A stretch of 58,818 bases of DNA, from the IMG/VR virus record IMGVR_UViG_3300009129_000019, positions 1 through 58,818 of that record; one strand, written 5' to 3'. Each line of letters begins with the position of its first letter. The first letter of the stretch is position 1. Origin of the DNA: a virus. Below the pieces are notes generated by a model. The model did not search any database. It worked only from the letters and a program-made list of their open reading frames with translations, and was not told where the DNA came from. Positions 33,801 through 46,500 of this stretch are shown here, in pieces. The position numbers and the translations under genes were made by a program.

Positions 33801-35922
33801 CCAAGACTTCGCGATAGTCTGGGGAGCTTCCTTTTTCGGTCAAACCGTCGACTCAGGAATAGGAGCAACGAGTGTATCGGTATCTTTCCCGATAGAGTAC
33901 GTAATTCGTATACATAACCCAAATACTGGGTCGAACTCTCCGAATAACCCAGAGATAACAACCTTCACAACCACAGAGAACTTTTTTAATTATTCATTTT
34001 TATTAAATAAAAGTACAACTGGCGGGCCCAGAAGACATGTAGATATAACGGTCGAAGCTAGGAATTTAAACGACGGAGATACCTCCTCGCAGAACTTCTC
34101 TAATAGTAAAGGTTGGGATATAGTAGAAATATATAACCCAAAACCGAAGGGCTACTGCCTAACCCCCCGAAGGCAAGCGGGATCGAGACCCGGCAAAGAT
34201 TTAGCTTGCGATTTATTAAATACGACACAGTGGGTCGATAAGGACGGGCTCGTACACCTAGAACTATTACGAAACTCTTTTACAGACTTAGCTGGAGGAT
34301 ATGTTTACGTATCAAAACATCCGTTCTCTGGAGCAGATTTTAAAGCGGATGGTACGCCCAAGCTTCCGCTAGAAAGGGGGGTATTTAATTTTACCGCAGA
34401 AGAGCTATATAAAACTGGAGAATACCAAATCGTAGAATGCCCATTTGAAGCAGAAGGAGTAAACACGCTTAGTTCTGAAGTTATAGTTAGTCCGCCTGTC
34501 GCGGTAGGTTCGACGGATACATTTTTATTTTCAGAAACCTACTATATGGGAGTAAAATTTTATGACTCTTTTGATAGAGAGATCAAAAAACTACACGACC
34601 TTGATCAGCTAAAGGACAGCCCAACAAATGAGTGGTCAGATTGGGATGATGATTTATGGCTAGGGTTAGCTAGAGATCATACTGGAGACGCGGGGGATAC
34701 TTTATTCTCCAACTATCAAATGTCAGCGAACGTTAACGGACGCTTTGTCGGTAATTATGAAGCGGGAAATCCTAAATGTTGTAACGACAATATAGCGGGT
34801 TCTTTTTCGGTCCCTATCGTCCCAACCAAGTTCTCAAGTGCTCACCAAGGCGGTTTTCGATGGTGGGTGAGGCTAAACGTAAATGGTCAGTGGGAAGGCC
34901 AAGGAGTATCCGCAGTCAAAGTTTTAACTTGGAAAGACGTAGCGGATCAGTACAATTACAAAGGGTATCATGAATATGGGTGCGTGATGACTGAGCATTA
35001 TGATAGTACATACGGAGATTACTTACCCAACTGGGATGATAGCATAACGAGATGTAGATTTAGAGTGGGAGAATGGACTGCAGCAGGATTTTACCCAGAT
35101 CATGTATTAAAATATAGCGTAGACGACCCTTGGCTTTACTGGAATCCCAGTGACAGTTACCCTGTCATTACCGGGGCTACTAGACCGCCAACCATAAATG
35201 ACGCGCCCCTATCTAAGGCCGGTATCGCTTACGGAGGATGGGATCGAGAGCGATATCCCGGTACGCCTAATTATGATATAGATAAACTAGAATCTTATAA
35301 CGAAAGAAATCAAATAATAGCAGGCAAAGATCGACCAGTCAGAGGCTTTAGAAGATTTAGAGTATATTTCGATCCCAATAATTTGCCCCCTCCATCAGAT
35401 GATAATAAACTAGCGTCCTATGCTGTGGTGGGAATGAATGCTTGGAACGGGGAATACGAAACTTTCCCGGATCCAGATAGCGCGAGCTACAATAAAGCTT
35501 TATTAACAGCCAAAGATCTTTCCTTTACGCATGATGACCCAGATAACCCAGACGGGAATTACCAAATCACAGCGGGCATATTCAGCCCCTCAACGCTCTC
35601 TTGGATGAACAAAGGAGACTTATTCGAAAACATTCCCGGTGTTTGGAATCACCATCCAGCCGGATTCGGTCAAGGTTTCGGTGGGTTAGTAAAAACTCAG
35701 AGATTCTTTGATGTACATATGGGGAGAATGATAGACGATAGCTACCTAAACGAAGCTATGTTCGGAGTTGTGACTTCTAATGATTATGCTATAGTTGATC
35801 AAGACGCCAGTATACCAAACTTTGGCTCGTCTGACGATACGCTGCACGAAGCAGTATACTCTACGAATAGATTTGTCACTATCTCTGTTAATCAGGGAGG
35901 GGACGGAGTAATAAATTATTAA
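30850..35922 (+). CDS. Central tail fibre / host-specificity protein gpJ-like
   Basis: 1690 residues, the receptor-contacting tip protein in lambda-like phages. The N-terminal 600 residues follow the gpJ pattern: FFTSRTIAKTIDLICEGEIE, a ring domain with AWIFYDLLTNERYGVGKF, then CNTLINTREDAFKVLKDFAS and GPEGMMLRPGDIIRLVDESR. Fibronectin-III-like segments follow (about 810-910, with AIKVHPPTNRG and RVFAINAVGVSS). The C-terminal third is Trp/Tyr/Asp rich and presumably the variable receptor-binding part. ATG preceded by GGAGC; co-transcribed with gpM-gpI. Confidence 0.85.
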   Translation: MSTITTNTVSTSGAAEGYYNTQEYGIDVASSNTYYNRIYGTDEIKIFNSTGEGIYSGIFPNGETGFFTSRTIAKTIDLICEGEIEGIVSGEWVPSGTNPNGQIGWEHVNFQAFSDTQPEAWLKSIYLNDTPVVNANDQYNFQNVEVAIANGVPSGVSQNDGFLYVGDTNAIEKTRVINERVRGPDNARWNAQDEASADNPFFFHPKVYRFLDKTAQRCRIGIKISSLSYTKQGDNFDISEWGEVNGTEVTFKTRYRPIYIDNNGVMDLATSRGWYPTDGPFSTTVQGLVTAPYLHPINITFDTDLMSENLAGWEIEVIRTTPDSAQNNISNQTFIDTITTVSDNILSYPNSSLVSMNFNAEYFSQIPTRSFDMRLLKVKVPSNYDPITRQYADTVTPWDGTFKDENAWTDNPAWIFYDLLTNERYGVGKFLKDVEVDKWTLYEISKFCDTLVPNGEGGKEPRFTCNTLINTREDAFKVLKDFASCFRSILYYGFGSIHTSIDKPRTAVAQYTNANVKNGNFTYSSTSEKATPTVCLVRYNDKTNFYKPSVEYVENTEGIRKHGVIEKEITAFACTSRSQAIRLARWILATDATQTEVVQFTTGPEGMMLRPGDIIRLVDESRSINRFGGRVIDVNTTGIVLDEDLSHPLLSTDCTNNNLCNNTNYQLTLTTPNYFYDTSLVDLANQSYYPDIRNEHIQTFNFSPSNNSVTVSSTGIGHSELVKGPTSGTTITYGDNNEMFSTSDGELMKESTWSLTDINTNNLYSLISIKENEGFMHDVEAVVHNEKKYDYIESGIIYSFVPSPQTVTEAPPAPHAVQLYVRNYPGSTNTKRLAIKVHPPTNRGTTIGYKIYVKAGEGLSVPSTVWTDDELKSGTSIPKNNFLEQTLYLDDLTDESGRPYTFYLPHKNNTRYFVRVFAINAVGVSSAAHADGTDYSGAQGYGITDHHPTRDIQIHSLRLYSEFHPALSNTGDSATKTFYAEIQDQDFAIVWGASFFGQTVDSGIGATSVSVSFPIEYVIRIHNPNTGSNSPNNPEITTFTTTENFFNYSFLLNKSTTGGPRRHVDITVEARNLNDGDTSSQNFSNSKGWDIVEIYNPKPKGYCLTPRRQAGSRPGKDLACDLLNTTQWVDKDGLVHLELLRNSFTDLAGGYVYVSKHPFSGADFKADGTPKLPLERGVFNFTAEELYKTGEYQIVECPFEAEGVNTLSSEVIVSPPVAVGSTDTFLFSETYYMGVKFYDSFDREIKKLHDLDQLKDSPTNEWSDWDDDLWLGLARDHTGDAGDTLFSNYQMSANVNGRFVGNYEAGNPKCCNDNIAGSFSVPIVPTKFSSAHQGGFRWWVRLNVNGQWEGQGVSAVKVLTWKDVADQYNYKGYHEYGCVMTEHYDSTYGDYLPNWDDSITRCRFRVGEWTAAGFYPDHVLKYSVDDPWLYWNPSDSYPVITGATRPPTINDAPLSKAGIAYGGWDRERYPGTPNYDIDKLESYNERNQIIAGKDRPVRGFRRFRVYFDPNNLPPPSDDNKLASYAVVGMNAWNGEYETFPDPDSASYNKALLTAKDLSFTHDDPDNPDGNYQITAGIFSPSTLSWMNKGDLFENIPGVWNHHPAGFGQGFGGLVKTQRFFDVHMGRMIDDSYLNEAMFGVVTSNDYAIVDQDASIPNFGSSDDTLHEAVYSTNRFVTISVNQGGDGVINY

Positions 35923-35923
35923 T

Positions 35924-36637
35924 ATGAAAACTTTAGTTAACAAAATTTTATTAATAGTTTTAAAGAATGAGAGAAGGTTATCCTTTACCCTTCCTAACGA
36001 TATAGATGTCCAAGCTCAATATCTTAATATACTTATATCCGAAGGCCTTACAGAAGAAGACGTAAAAACAAATTACTTTTTTCCAAATACCCCGCTTACG
36101 GCAGATCATTACGCTAATTTTTTCGATGAAGAAACTCAAACCATAGACGAAAGGGCCATAGCCACAGAGTTTAAACTAGAAGAATTCAGGAAGCAAAGGG
36201 CAGCCTTTTTCACGGCTCTAGATCTAGAGTTTATGAAGTCTATGGAGGAAGATTGCGAAGAATGTAAAAAACACGTAGTAGAAATTAAAAATTACCTGAG
36301 AAATCTGCCATTTGAACTGTCTAAAAAATTCACTGACTTGGACGCGGGAGATATACTTACGTTTAATGCTTTTAATAATGTCCTAGGAATAAATATAATA
36401 AATGGTGGGTCAGGATATACCAGCCCGCCCGAGATTATTATATCCGAACCGGAACAATCCGGATTCCAGCTAGAAGCTAGGACTATAATAAAAGACGGAG
36501 CCGTGTCCGAAGTGATTGTTACGCAATCAGGAAGCGGCTACACACAAAGGCCTAGGATATCGGTTGCTCGCCCAGACGCGGAATCCGGAGAAACAGCAAT
36601 ATTAATTGCAAGAAATATAGAAAACGACAATTACTAA
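35924..36637 (+). CDS. Virion protein with GSGY repeats, short
   Basis: 237 residues. The N-terminal 150 residues are helical, with a CEECKKH motif. The C-terminus carries two copies of the repeat GGSGYTSPPEIIIS and GSGYTQRPRISVA, each followed by an acidic loop. GSGY...P repeats are common in structural and fibre proteins of cyanophages and other marine phages. Starts 1 nt after the gpJ stop, so expected at the tail tip or as a fibre accessory. Confidence 0.6.
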   Translation: MKTLVNKILLIVLKNERRLSFTLPNDIDVQAQYLNILISEGLTEEDVKTNYFFPNTPLTADHYANFFDEETQTIDERAIATEFKLEEFRKQRAAFFTALDLEFMKSMEEDCEECKKHVVEIKNYLRNLPFELSKKFTDLDAGDILTFNAFNNVLGINIINGGSGYTSPPEIIISEPEQSGFQLEARTIIKDGAVSEVIVTQSGSGYTQRPRISVARPDAESGETAILIARNIENDNY

Positions 36638-36652
36638 AAACAAGGAATAATT

Positions 36653-37534
36653 ATGCCACCAACTATGATCAAGAAAAACTACGGGCACACCGTATCAGTT
36701 TTACAAAACTCCAACAGCGTCACCGCCTCTTCTAAGGCGGACCTAGCCTCACTAAAGGAAGATAGTTATATTGTAATTGGCAGTGACCAAGAGTTTTATC
36801 GGATAGCCGAAAAGCAAAAGTTTTTATACGTAAAAGATGTACAGTCTCAAGGTACGGAGAATATAGTTATTAATGAAAATATAGGTACAAGTCTATCCGT
36901 GAACGATGAAATAAAATTTACTTATAAAGAATACAAAGTAAAAGAAGTTTCTATTCTAGACGGCGGTTCGGGATATAAAGAGGGCGATCAAATTAAGCCG
37001 TCTACGGGAGTATGCAAATACAACTCGCTAGACGAGATTGATATCCCCGCTTTATTTGTAGTTAAGTCTGTAAGCGCAAGCGGATCAATTAACTCTGTTG
37101 AAATTCACACTGAAGGCACATATAGCCTTGCTCCCGACGAAGAAGACGACGCCTCTTCAGGCTCAGGCTCCGGTGCCAAGTTATCTATTGTTTGCTCTTT
37201 GTTAGATAATAGATCAGTAGAGGAAAGAACTATCTCAGATATAGTTTTAAATGAAAACGAAACAGTTATTCGCTTAAACCATGCATTACCCCCAAGGGTA
37301 ATCGAGGGAACTCTCTCTGTAGAAAAATGGAATTTAATCTTAAACAGAAATTACGTGGGAGATAGTAAGTTTAATGTAGCTTATGAAGTTCTTAAAGACT
37401 TTACTCCCCATTACAAATTGCCCATCTTAAGAGGGGATTTAAGTAGTAATTATTTATTATATAATGAGTCTTTATCTATTTTAGATAATAAGATTAAAGA
37501 ATTAGAAGATAAAATTGATTCCTTAGGTTCCTGA
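36653..37534 (+). CDS. Virion protein with GSGY repeat and coiled C-terminus
   Basis: 293 residues. A GGSGYKEGDQIKPSTG repeat relates it to the preceding gene. A Ser/Gly linker (about 164-175) and a helical tail (LDNKIKELEDKIDSL) suggest trimerisation. RBS AAGGAATAAT is 0-2 nt before the ATG. The last 12 bp overlap the tape-measure gene of the opposite strand, so the two late operons collide here. Confidence 0.6.
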   Translation: MPPTMIKKNYGHTVSVLQNSNSVTASSKADLASLKEDSYIVIGSDQEFYRIAEKQKFLYVKDVQSQGTENIVINENIGTSLSVNDEIKFTYKEYKVKEVSILDGGSGYKEGDQIKPSTGVCKYNSLDEIDIPALFVVKSVSASGSINSVEIHTEGTYSLAPDEEDDASSGSGSGAKLSIVCSLLDNRSVEERTISDIVLNENETVIRLNHALPPRVIEGTLSVEKWNLILNRNYVGDSKFNVAYEVLKDFTPHYKLPILRGDLSSNYLLYNESLSILDNKIKELEDKIDSLGS

Positions 37535-40500
37535 TATATTTCCATCATACAATATACCGCCCGGGCGCTTCTGGTTTACCAGAACGTTAACGACCTGACC
37601 CTTGATCATTTCGCCTAACTTCTTGGCATTTGGCTCATTTAATCCTCCTCCTGAGGCGTCTGTAGCGGCAGAGCCATTTTGGTCTATGTTGACAGTTATG
37701 TTAATGTGGTTTGTTGAGCCCAGAACGTCTTCTCCGGCCGTTTCCGCACCCGTAGCACTACCGACATACCCTCCTTCAGCATAGCCCTTTATACGGCCAT
37801 TTCTGTTTAAATTATCAAAAAAGGCAACGCCGTGCTTGTCTACGATATCCTTGGGGATAACATACTCACCCTTAGATAGTAAAGAGAGCTCTCGATCTTC
37901 GATTGCTCCGCCCATATAGTTACGGTCCACCCCCGGCCATCTCGGGTTATTAAACGCGGGGTTCCGCCGCCCTTGCCATCTTCGTTGCCCAATTGGCCCC
38001 CCCATGGGAGCAGCAAGCGGATGCGGTTCTGCAAGATTACCAGCACCAGCGCCACCAGCGTTAGCGCCGCCCCACCAATTTTTAATTCTTCCCGGAACGC
38101 CCTTTACCCAATTACCAAATTTCCCGGGCTTAGCAGCAAAGGGGGCTCGTTGCCCCATCATGGGGTTCACCACCTGAGATAATAGGCTTATGCCTCCCAT
38201 CATAAATAGCATGTTCATCATTTTTTTTCTACGCCCCCTTGCTTCTTCTGCGGAGCTTGCCTCCCATTCTTTAATTTCGTCGTAGCGTCCTTTTCTGGCG
38301 TCCATGAGTTTATCATATTTGTCCATGCGAAATTTATTACGCGGATTATTTGGGTCAGTAAGCGCGAACTGGCTTAGTCTTTTGTCTATATCGTAACCGC
38401 TTGTGCCCTTGCCATAAAGGTATGAATTTTTTAAATTTATAAATGCGGACCCCTTACCATGCCTAGCAAATGATTTAAGGCCTGACTGCGGATCTGCATC
38501 ACCAAAGATGGGATCGTATTCGCTCGAATCTCTTCTGCTCGCTATTGTTCCACCAGTAGAGGCACCTCCGCTGCGATTTAGGTCGTCTAACATCATTTTG
38601 GTTGCGTAGGCATGATTGTACTCACCATGCCCATACCTAATGCTTCCACCTGAATTATATCCCGTTAAGCGACGACCACCATTTAAGGACTCAAGAAACT
38701 CTAAACCCAGCTTGTCTACGCTATTTGCTCTAATAACATATTCTCCCTTGCCGAGCATGGCGGGGACGGTATCTTTACCTCGGATGCCATTAGCAACATA
38801 ACCACCCTTATTGTAGCCCTTAACTAACCCACCCTGCTTCATAGGCATTCCCATAATAGGATTAAATAAGAACTGTTGTAGCGCCATCTTTATAACCATC
38901 TTGGCGGCCATGTCTCCGATCTCATTAAATAAATCTTTAAAGGATTCTTTGATATCTTTTGTTCCGTTAATCCAAGTCCAAACCGCGTCGTTGATTCCAT
39001 CTCTGAAAGTGTCACCGATGTTTACTAAAGCTTCTTGTGACACGCGAGCCATATCTCTCGTACTCATCGACCAACGCTCTTTCATTTCCTTGCCCATCAA
39101 GGAGAAAGAGTCACCGAACTCACCGGCCTTGATAGCGTCTTGTCTTCTCTTGGCTACTGCAGCAATCCTTTGTCCTTGGGAGGCTGTCGGGTCAGCTAAC
39201 ATCATTTTCATTTGCGCTTCGCCGGCTTTGTACACTTGCCTTGCGTTTTCTTCCTGTATGGCCGCGTGCTTTTTAAGTAATTCCTTTTCCTTTTCTGCAA
39301 ATTCGACCTGAGTAAGTCGGCCGGCGGCAACATGTTGTTGCCATTCCATTAACTGTTTTACTCTATCTCGCGCTTCCTTGCCGGCTTTGTTTAATTCCGT
39401 AAATTCTTCCAGCATGGATTCTGTGGCAGAAAGCTCGGCAATAAAGTCGGACATGCCTTCTTTAGTAAATTTGCCCGCCGCGACCATTTTTTCCGCGAAT
39501 ATCTTACCAGCATCAGATAAGGGGACTTGTATTTCTTTACCGTCTTTACCCTTGATTGTGCGAGTTTGATACATACCTTCAAGATCATCACCAAACCCCC
39601 CTTGCTCACTGAAATGATCAAAGACTTCCTTGGCTCTTGCCTTGAAACCGCTAATCAATTGCATGTTTTGGTCTACTCTTTCAGTCGCAAGATCTCCCAT
39701 ATCGAACAAGTCAGTTTTAAATCCGCCCGCCATTAATTCTCTATGAAATGCGCCGCCCTTACCCAGCATGAGTCCATCTCCGCCTAATTTAAATGGATTT
39801 TTATTTGCGGCATTTCCTATATTAGCCGTCCTTAAAGCTAGAAGCCTTCTCGCCAAAGGGGTTCCCGGAGGCATACCGCCCACGTAATGACCGGCCATAT
39901 TTACAGTTTTAAATGCTGTCGGATCTTGAGCAACATCACCGAGTTTTGGCTGTCCGATACCCGCGGAACCACCTTGTGGTGTGGTAAGGTAGCCTGCAGC
40001 CGCCAATCCGTGTTGCATCCTCTTATCTATTTGAGTGCTAACATTTTCAACTTGGTTCCAGTCAATACCGTAGCCGGACGTATCACCAAATTTCCAATTA
40101 TCGGGGTCGTCTATTTTTGCTCCAGCCATAGTCAGTGACTTTTGTCGCAAAGTGTTGAACTTTTTCCAAGCGTCTGCGTATGCTTTTATATTTGCGGTTT
40201 GCTCCTTCGTTAATTTAGTATCTTTTTTGAGGTCGTCTATGAGCTTCTTCGACGCAGCAGTTTGAGCATTAATCTCACCACTTTTCTTCTGGTGCTCAGC
40301 TTTAACCTGTTCCATCATCCAGTGTGGCAAAAACTCATCGAAAAGCCGAACCAGTTTGTTCTGTTCTTTGCCCCAAGAGCCCTTTTTGACAGCTTTCCAT
40401 CTTTGAGGGTCATACGTGTTTCGGATTCCAGACACTGGATTGTCTCTTCCGGCTAGGACCATTCCTCCTCCACCGATGGGGACTTGGTCGCCTTTCGTCA

Positions 40501-43500
40501 ATTTCATGATACTATTAACACCCAGCGCACCGCCAACCATTAATACCTCAGTTAATTCTTCCATCTTGCGAGCGAAGTCGGCCATTTCTCGAGTGTATTT
40601 GTGTACGTTCCCTTTAGGATCCTCGAAGGATCCCTGACGGAGTGCTTGCCCGCGTAGTTCCGGACGCACGTACTGGTAACCTTTGGGAGCCAAATGTGCT
40701 AATGCACCCCGAGCCGGACCCCCAAACCCCGCCGCATTTCCAGCTGCCTCCTTCGCTGCTTTTCTCATCCACATGAAGGGATCAGCGTGATGGCCCTGCG
40801 GGAGACCTTGGTTCATAGCGTCGCCGTGTCCTGCGGATCTTCTAAAGATATTCGACCAATAAGGGTCGTAAATCATGGTTTCAAAAGCCCCCATTCCTGC
40901 GCCCTTCCGTTGGCCGCTCGGTGTGAGACCGCCCTTGAACTGGGGTACCTTAGGTGCGGGAAGATTTCTCAATCGCATAGCGTTGGCTGCATCAAGAATG
41001 GCGTGTGTAGTATTTGCCGCCCCCCCTTTATCTACGTCAGCAGACAAAGCATTATACAGGGCGGCTTGATTTTGTCCGGACATCTCCCTGATGGCGCGTG
41101 TGTTCACATTAGGTAAAGCGGCGTTGCCAGCGGGCGAAGCAAAGCCTCTAAGCGCTAACGCAGCGGCTTCACCGGGTGAGCCGTATATTACGCCAGAAGC
41201 ATTTGCCGCCAGCGTCGAGCCGAGGGCGCGGCCGGCGGGGGGCACCGAGGCCGGGATGGCGCCGGAGGCCACGGCAGATTGGATGATTCCGCCCCCCGAC
41301 ACTGCATACTGTTGGAGAGCTTTATGTGCTGCACCAGTTTTGCCTAAGGCTGAAAAATTTAATGGGTCGGCTCCGGGTTGACCACCCGCAAATTTAACTT
41401 GTCCGGCCACACGGCCTTGCGCAAATTGCGCACGACTCGGTAGGTTTTGATTTCCAGATTGTAGTTTAAGACCCGCTGCCATCATGCCGCCAAATGATGA
41501 AAGCGGTGCATGTGTAAATACATCATCCATGATTTTTGCTAGATCTTGGTTAAAGCCCTTTAGAGTTCCTACCATATCGTCTGTAATGGTACCTTCGTAA
41601 TCTTTATCGCCTATTTTATATTTATATTTTCCGCCGACATCAGATTGTTGATAAAAATCAAGAAGCAATTGATGACTCGGATGGGTTAGCACATTCTTCA
41701 ACCCCCCCTGATCAACGATACCTTGCAAAATATTTTCTGAAGTTTTTTTCAAGCCCTTAATTGTTTTAACTTCTTCATCTAAATACATCATCCTAAGTAA
41801 GGATTGATTTAACAAGTTAAAGCCACTCTCATTAAGATTAACGATGTTGTTCGATGCGGACATCGTCTGACCCGTGATTTGCTCGCTTAAGGCTGATAAT
41901 TGACCTTCGCGCACGGAGCCCTCTTCTTTTGATACTTCAAAGGCATTCTTCCTTTGTTGTTCTGCTATTTTAACAGCATTTTGATACCCTTTCTTGTGGC
42001 TTTCAGTTGCCAAGTGCTCTTGACTACCCACAATATTATTCGCTGCCATGCCCATCGTCGTAGACGTCGCATTACCCGCTGACCAGATCGTAGTATCCAG
42101 TGCTGTACGTTGTCGGTGATGCTCTGTCAATTCCTTCTTTGAGATTTCGTTGGCGTTTCTAAGTTCTAATCTTTCTCGTTCCTTGGCTACTTGCAACGCT
42201 CCGTCATTAACATCGGCCGCTAGCTTATCCATCCCAACAGTTCTTAGTGCGCTAATAAAGGCTGATCTGTTTTTTCTTTCAAGTTCATTACCTTGTAATT
42301 CTAAAATTCTATTTAAAGCTTTTATACCCGTATTCATTTGTATGATTTGGTCGGGTATTTCTTTCATTTTTAATTGTTGACCAATTTGCTCTGCGGCAGT
42401 CCTTTTTCTTCCTTCTTCTGAAAGAGCCTGCTTAAAAGAAGCCGCGATATTGTTTCTGTCTGCATCACGCTTTATGATAGCTGCCCTGTTTGGGTCCGTC
42501 TTAACTAGTTTCTCTGCTCTTGCATACTCTATATCTTTTTGTTTCGCTGCAAGCTGTTCGATAGTCATGCCAGTAATATCTTCCACATTTGCTTTCGCGG
42601 CCAGCGTTTGTAACCTTAAGCTTTCCATTACTCCATGCATACTTTGGCCGACTAACGGACCAAAAGCTTCTGGGCCTAATCTTTCGCCAGTGACCCCACG
42701 TATTTTTAAATTATTTATTAGCGTGTCAAGCGTATTCATGGCATCTCTACCACGCCCTATGCTTCCATTCGGATTTTCAAAAAACATTTCTCCAGATCCC
42801 GCGCGACCCGGAGCAAACGCTCGCGCACCATTTTGTGCGCTATAAAATCCCTTTATTTGACTTTCGAATATGTTATGAATTTTTTCAAAATTTTTGGGCA
42901 TTAGAGCTAAACCAGCGGGGCCCATAAAATCTTTAATTCCACCATAACTAGCCATTCTTTCTTGAGCTCTTAATATTTCTTTTTGTAGCTGGGACTCTTC
43001 TTCGAGTATCATTCTCTGCCTTAAGGTCTCGTCTGCAATAATAGCTAATTCATTTTGCAGTGAGCTTTCTACTCTACTAAAGTCCGAGCTAAATTTTTCT
43101 GCCATAACTCTAGCGTTTTCAATACCGGCTTCCTTAAACGCTCCATGTAATCTGTCCACAAATTTTTCATTAACGTCAAAGTCCGCGGGATTATCTTTAA
43201 TACTTCTTAAATGAGCTTCAATTACTGGCAACAGCGCTTGCTGCATCGCCGCGGCTCGCGAGGCGTCTCTCATCATCTTCGTATCTTCAGATTGCCCGCT
43301 AGCTTGTTGATTTCTAATTGCAGCCAACTTATCGTTAGCCTTAGTCATTTGTTCATTAGTTATCTTCCAAACTTCATCAGTAGCTTTTGTTATAGCGTCT
43401 CTATTTTTAATAATATTTTCAGCTGTGATTTTATTTAATCCTATTAATGTTTTGTATTGTTCGTCTTCTATATCCCCCAAGAAAGGTTTGCTTCCTTCGT

Positions 43501-46500
43501 ATAGTTTACCGGCCCTCATGGCTGCCAAGTCTACGCCAAATTTTAATCTATTTTCTTGGAGTTTTCTTAAGGTGTCAGCATATTCTTTTTCCATCGCAAT
43601 ACGATTAGCTAAAACGGCGTTAACAATTTTAGTTTCCTCCGCGACCCTTTGCATTTGTATTCTGTATTGATGATTAATCGCTTGTAATCTCTTTTGCCTT
43701 TCTGCGGCGAGCGCTGTACTATCAAAGGCATCCTTGGCCGTTTTGACTTTCTCTGCTAAATCTTTGGCTGCTTCAGCCGCGTCCTCTTCATTTTTTCCCA
43801 GTTCTTTAACGTCATCAATATACCCCTCGGGAATACCAAGTTCTTGCATAAGAGCGACGAATGAACGCATCTCACTCTGGTCCATTTCTTCGCCCATATC
43901 TCCCACAAATCTTTCTAATGCTGCGACATTTACATTTCCTACGTGCCCTTTTAACATCTCGGAGTCTACCTCTCGGAATAATCTATTGCTAAACGCCTCC
44001 TGTCTACGAGACCCTGCCGTACCTTCGCCGAACATTCTATCGCCGCGTTGTACATCCATTCCGGCCCAGCGAGCAGCCTTTCTTGTCCAATCTACAAACC
44101 ATCCTCGCTCTTCATCTAATTCTTGTGCAAATTCTTTTCTACCGGCAGTTTGGCGTTCACGATCTTGTAATTCCTTCGCCATGGAGCTAAACAGTTCCTT
44201 AATCTTTTCTGTATCGCCCTTGGCTGCAGCAATTTTAGCTTGCATGTCGGCAGGTAACTCCATCAGGGCATCATTTAACGCTTTTTCTCTTTTAGCATAG
44301 TCCTCCGGCTTCATATTAGGATCCGAGACAGCTTCTTCCATTTGCCCGAATGCTGTTAAAAATTTTTGAGAGCTATTATTAAAGTCCGTGAGCTTTTGCT
44401 TAGCTTTTTCATGCGCAGCGGTTAAATCTGGAAGGACGCTAAGTTGAGAGTCCAATACTCCGCTTAGTGCTTGGAAGCCGCCAACTACACCACCAATTAT
44501 GGCTAAGTAGGGGTTGCCCGTCATGGCTCCCATCATAGCGAAGTTAGCTCCGCTTTCCACGCCGCTTACGGCAGTCTCTGTTCGCATTTTACCTGCTGTA
44601 TCTTGAGGTCCTAGCGCGCGGGCTGTACCGCCTACCATGGGCATCATCATCATTCCGGCCATCGCGCCGCCGCCAGACATAAAATTCATATATTTACCGC
44701 CCTTGCCGGGAGCACCTTCGATTCCCCCTCCTGTTCCTGCAACCATTTGGGACGTTTTCGTAGCGGTCGCATTATGGGCTGCAGCTTCTTTATTTATGGC
44801 GGCGGAATTTTTCTTATGAGCCGCGAGCTCTTCATTTAGCCCCGCTATATTTTTGTCTATTGCGGCGTTTTTACTTCTAGCTTTACCAACAGACTTTTTG
44901 CCTTCGTTAATCTCTTCATTAATTTGAGCTATTTCCTTTTCAATTGCCCGAACCCTTCTCTTCTTGATGTCCTCCTCGGCCATGCCGCGCATACCTTTGT
45001 ATTCCGCTTTTTGTTCGGGGGAAAGAGAGCTCACTTTAGTATTTTTATCAAGCCCCATGGCTTGCATAGTTTCTCTCCGGATTGCGTCTTTACCTACGGG
45101 CTTGGCGTCTACGGCAGCCCTTTTGGCTTGAAGCTCGGTTAGCTTTTGAGTTCTTTGTGTGTGCTGTTCAATTATTTGAGCGTTCTTTTTGTATTTTGCT
45201 GAGTTTTTATCTATCTCTTGTTGAAGCTCTTTTGAGGCTGCGGCTTCATTCTTTTTAGCTTCATTTACTTTTTCTGCAAGGGCGCGCTGTGCTTCGCCCA
45301 AAGCTTTAGATTGCTCAGAAAGCTGCATAAAACCGAACCCAGCCATAGCCGCTCCAGCGGAAATAGCTGCGAAGTCTAGCCCTGTTCCTCCACCGCCCTC
45401 GGCAAAGTTCGGTACGTGCCCTTCTGCAGCGAGCATGTCCTGCATTTTTCTGGAGTTTTTAATCGCATTCGGCATTCCCTCCGGATGGTCTCTCCTTACA
45501 TCTCCAAAGCTTTTTTGAGTTTTATCATCTCTAACGTAATATCCCACGCTGGAATGATAATCTAATACAGGTTTACCTCCCATCCGCCTTTCTGCCTCAA
45601 AGGCATCTTGTAACGGGGAGAAGTTCGGAACAAAACCATGGGACTTTTTAATTCCCTTTTCTATATTGTACTTTTTAGCCATGCTGCGAAGGTTATCGTT
45701 TGAAACTGAATTTTTAAAGTCCGCATGGCGAGTTTTATAATTACTAAAAAGTCTTCTTACTGATCCTGTGCCCTTGGTTCCACCCCGCACATCCCAAGTT
45801 ACGCCCTCTTTATCTACGTTTCTAGAGAAAGCGGCATTAATTGCTGACTCGAAAAGCGTACCTACGGCCGCGGCGACTGCTCCCTTGTTGTAGTATTTTG
45901 ATGGGTCCATTTTTGCCCCGAGGGGAGGATCAATCATTCCACTATACTGGCTAGCTACACCAGTCAGCGCTTTTTTGGTAGCGTCATGCAGCCCCTCGAA
46001 CCCTTTACCGCTTTTCATTTTATTTTTTGAATAGCCCCTTACGGGCACGGAATATTTTGAGCCTTGATAAATGAATTGGTGATTTTTGTTTGCTACACTC
46101 GCTGCCATGGGAACTAGCATAGTTGCCATTTCGCCGATATTTCTTGCTGGCCCGGGCTTGTTTTGAGCTTTGCCGTGCTTTTGAGTACTAATAAAATTAG
46201 GAATAAGACCGCCTGAATAAAATAAACCCTGTTTATGGGCCGCTACAGCATTTTTTGTATCGAACCCCATAGCAGCGTTCATCTCGCGGAGGCTGTTCAT
46301 TTCTCCAGCCGTGTATTTAGAAATTTCAGTACCCCTGTTTCCTATAGCCTTACCCGTAGTTCTCTGCAGTTTATCCAAAAGCATTCCTGCTTGTGGATCA
46401 TCTTTTTTAGACTGAAGTCTTCTACGAAGATGCCTAAGGCTTGAACTGTTATTTTCGTATAAAGTTTTAGCAAATATTTGAGCAATTTGTTTTGTTTTTA

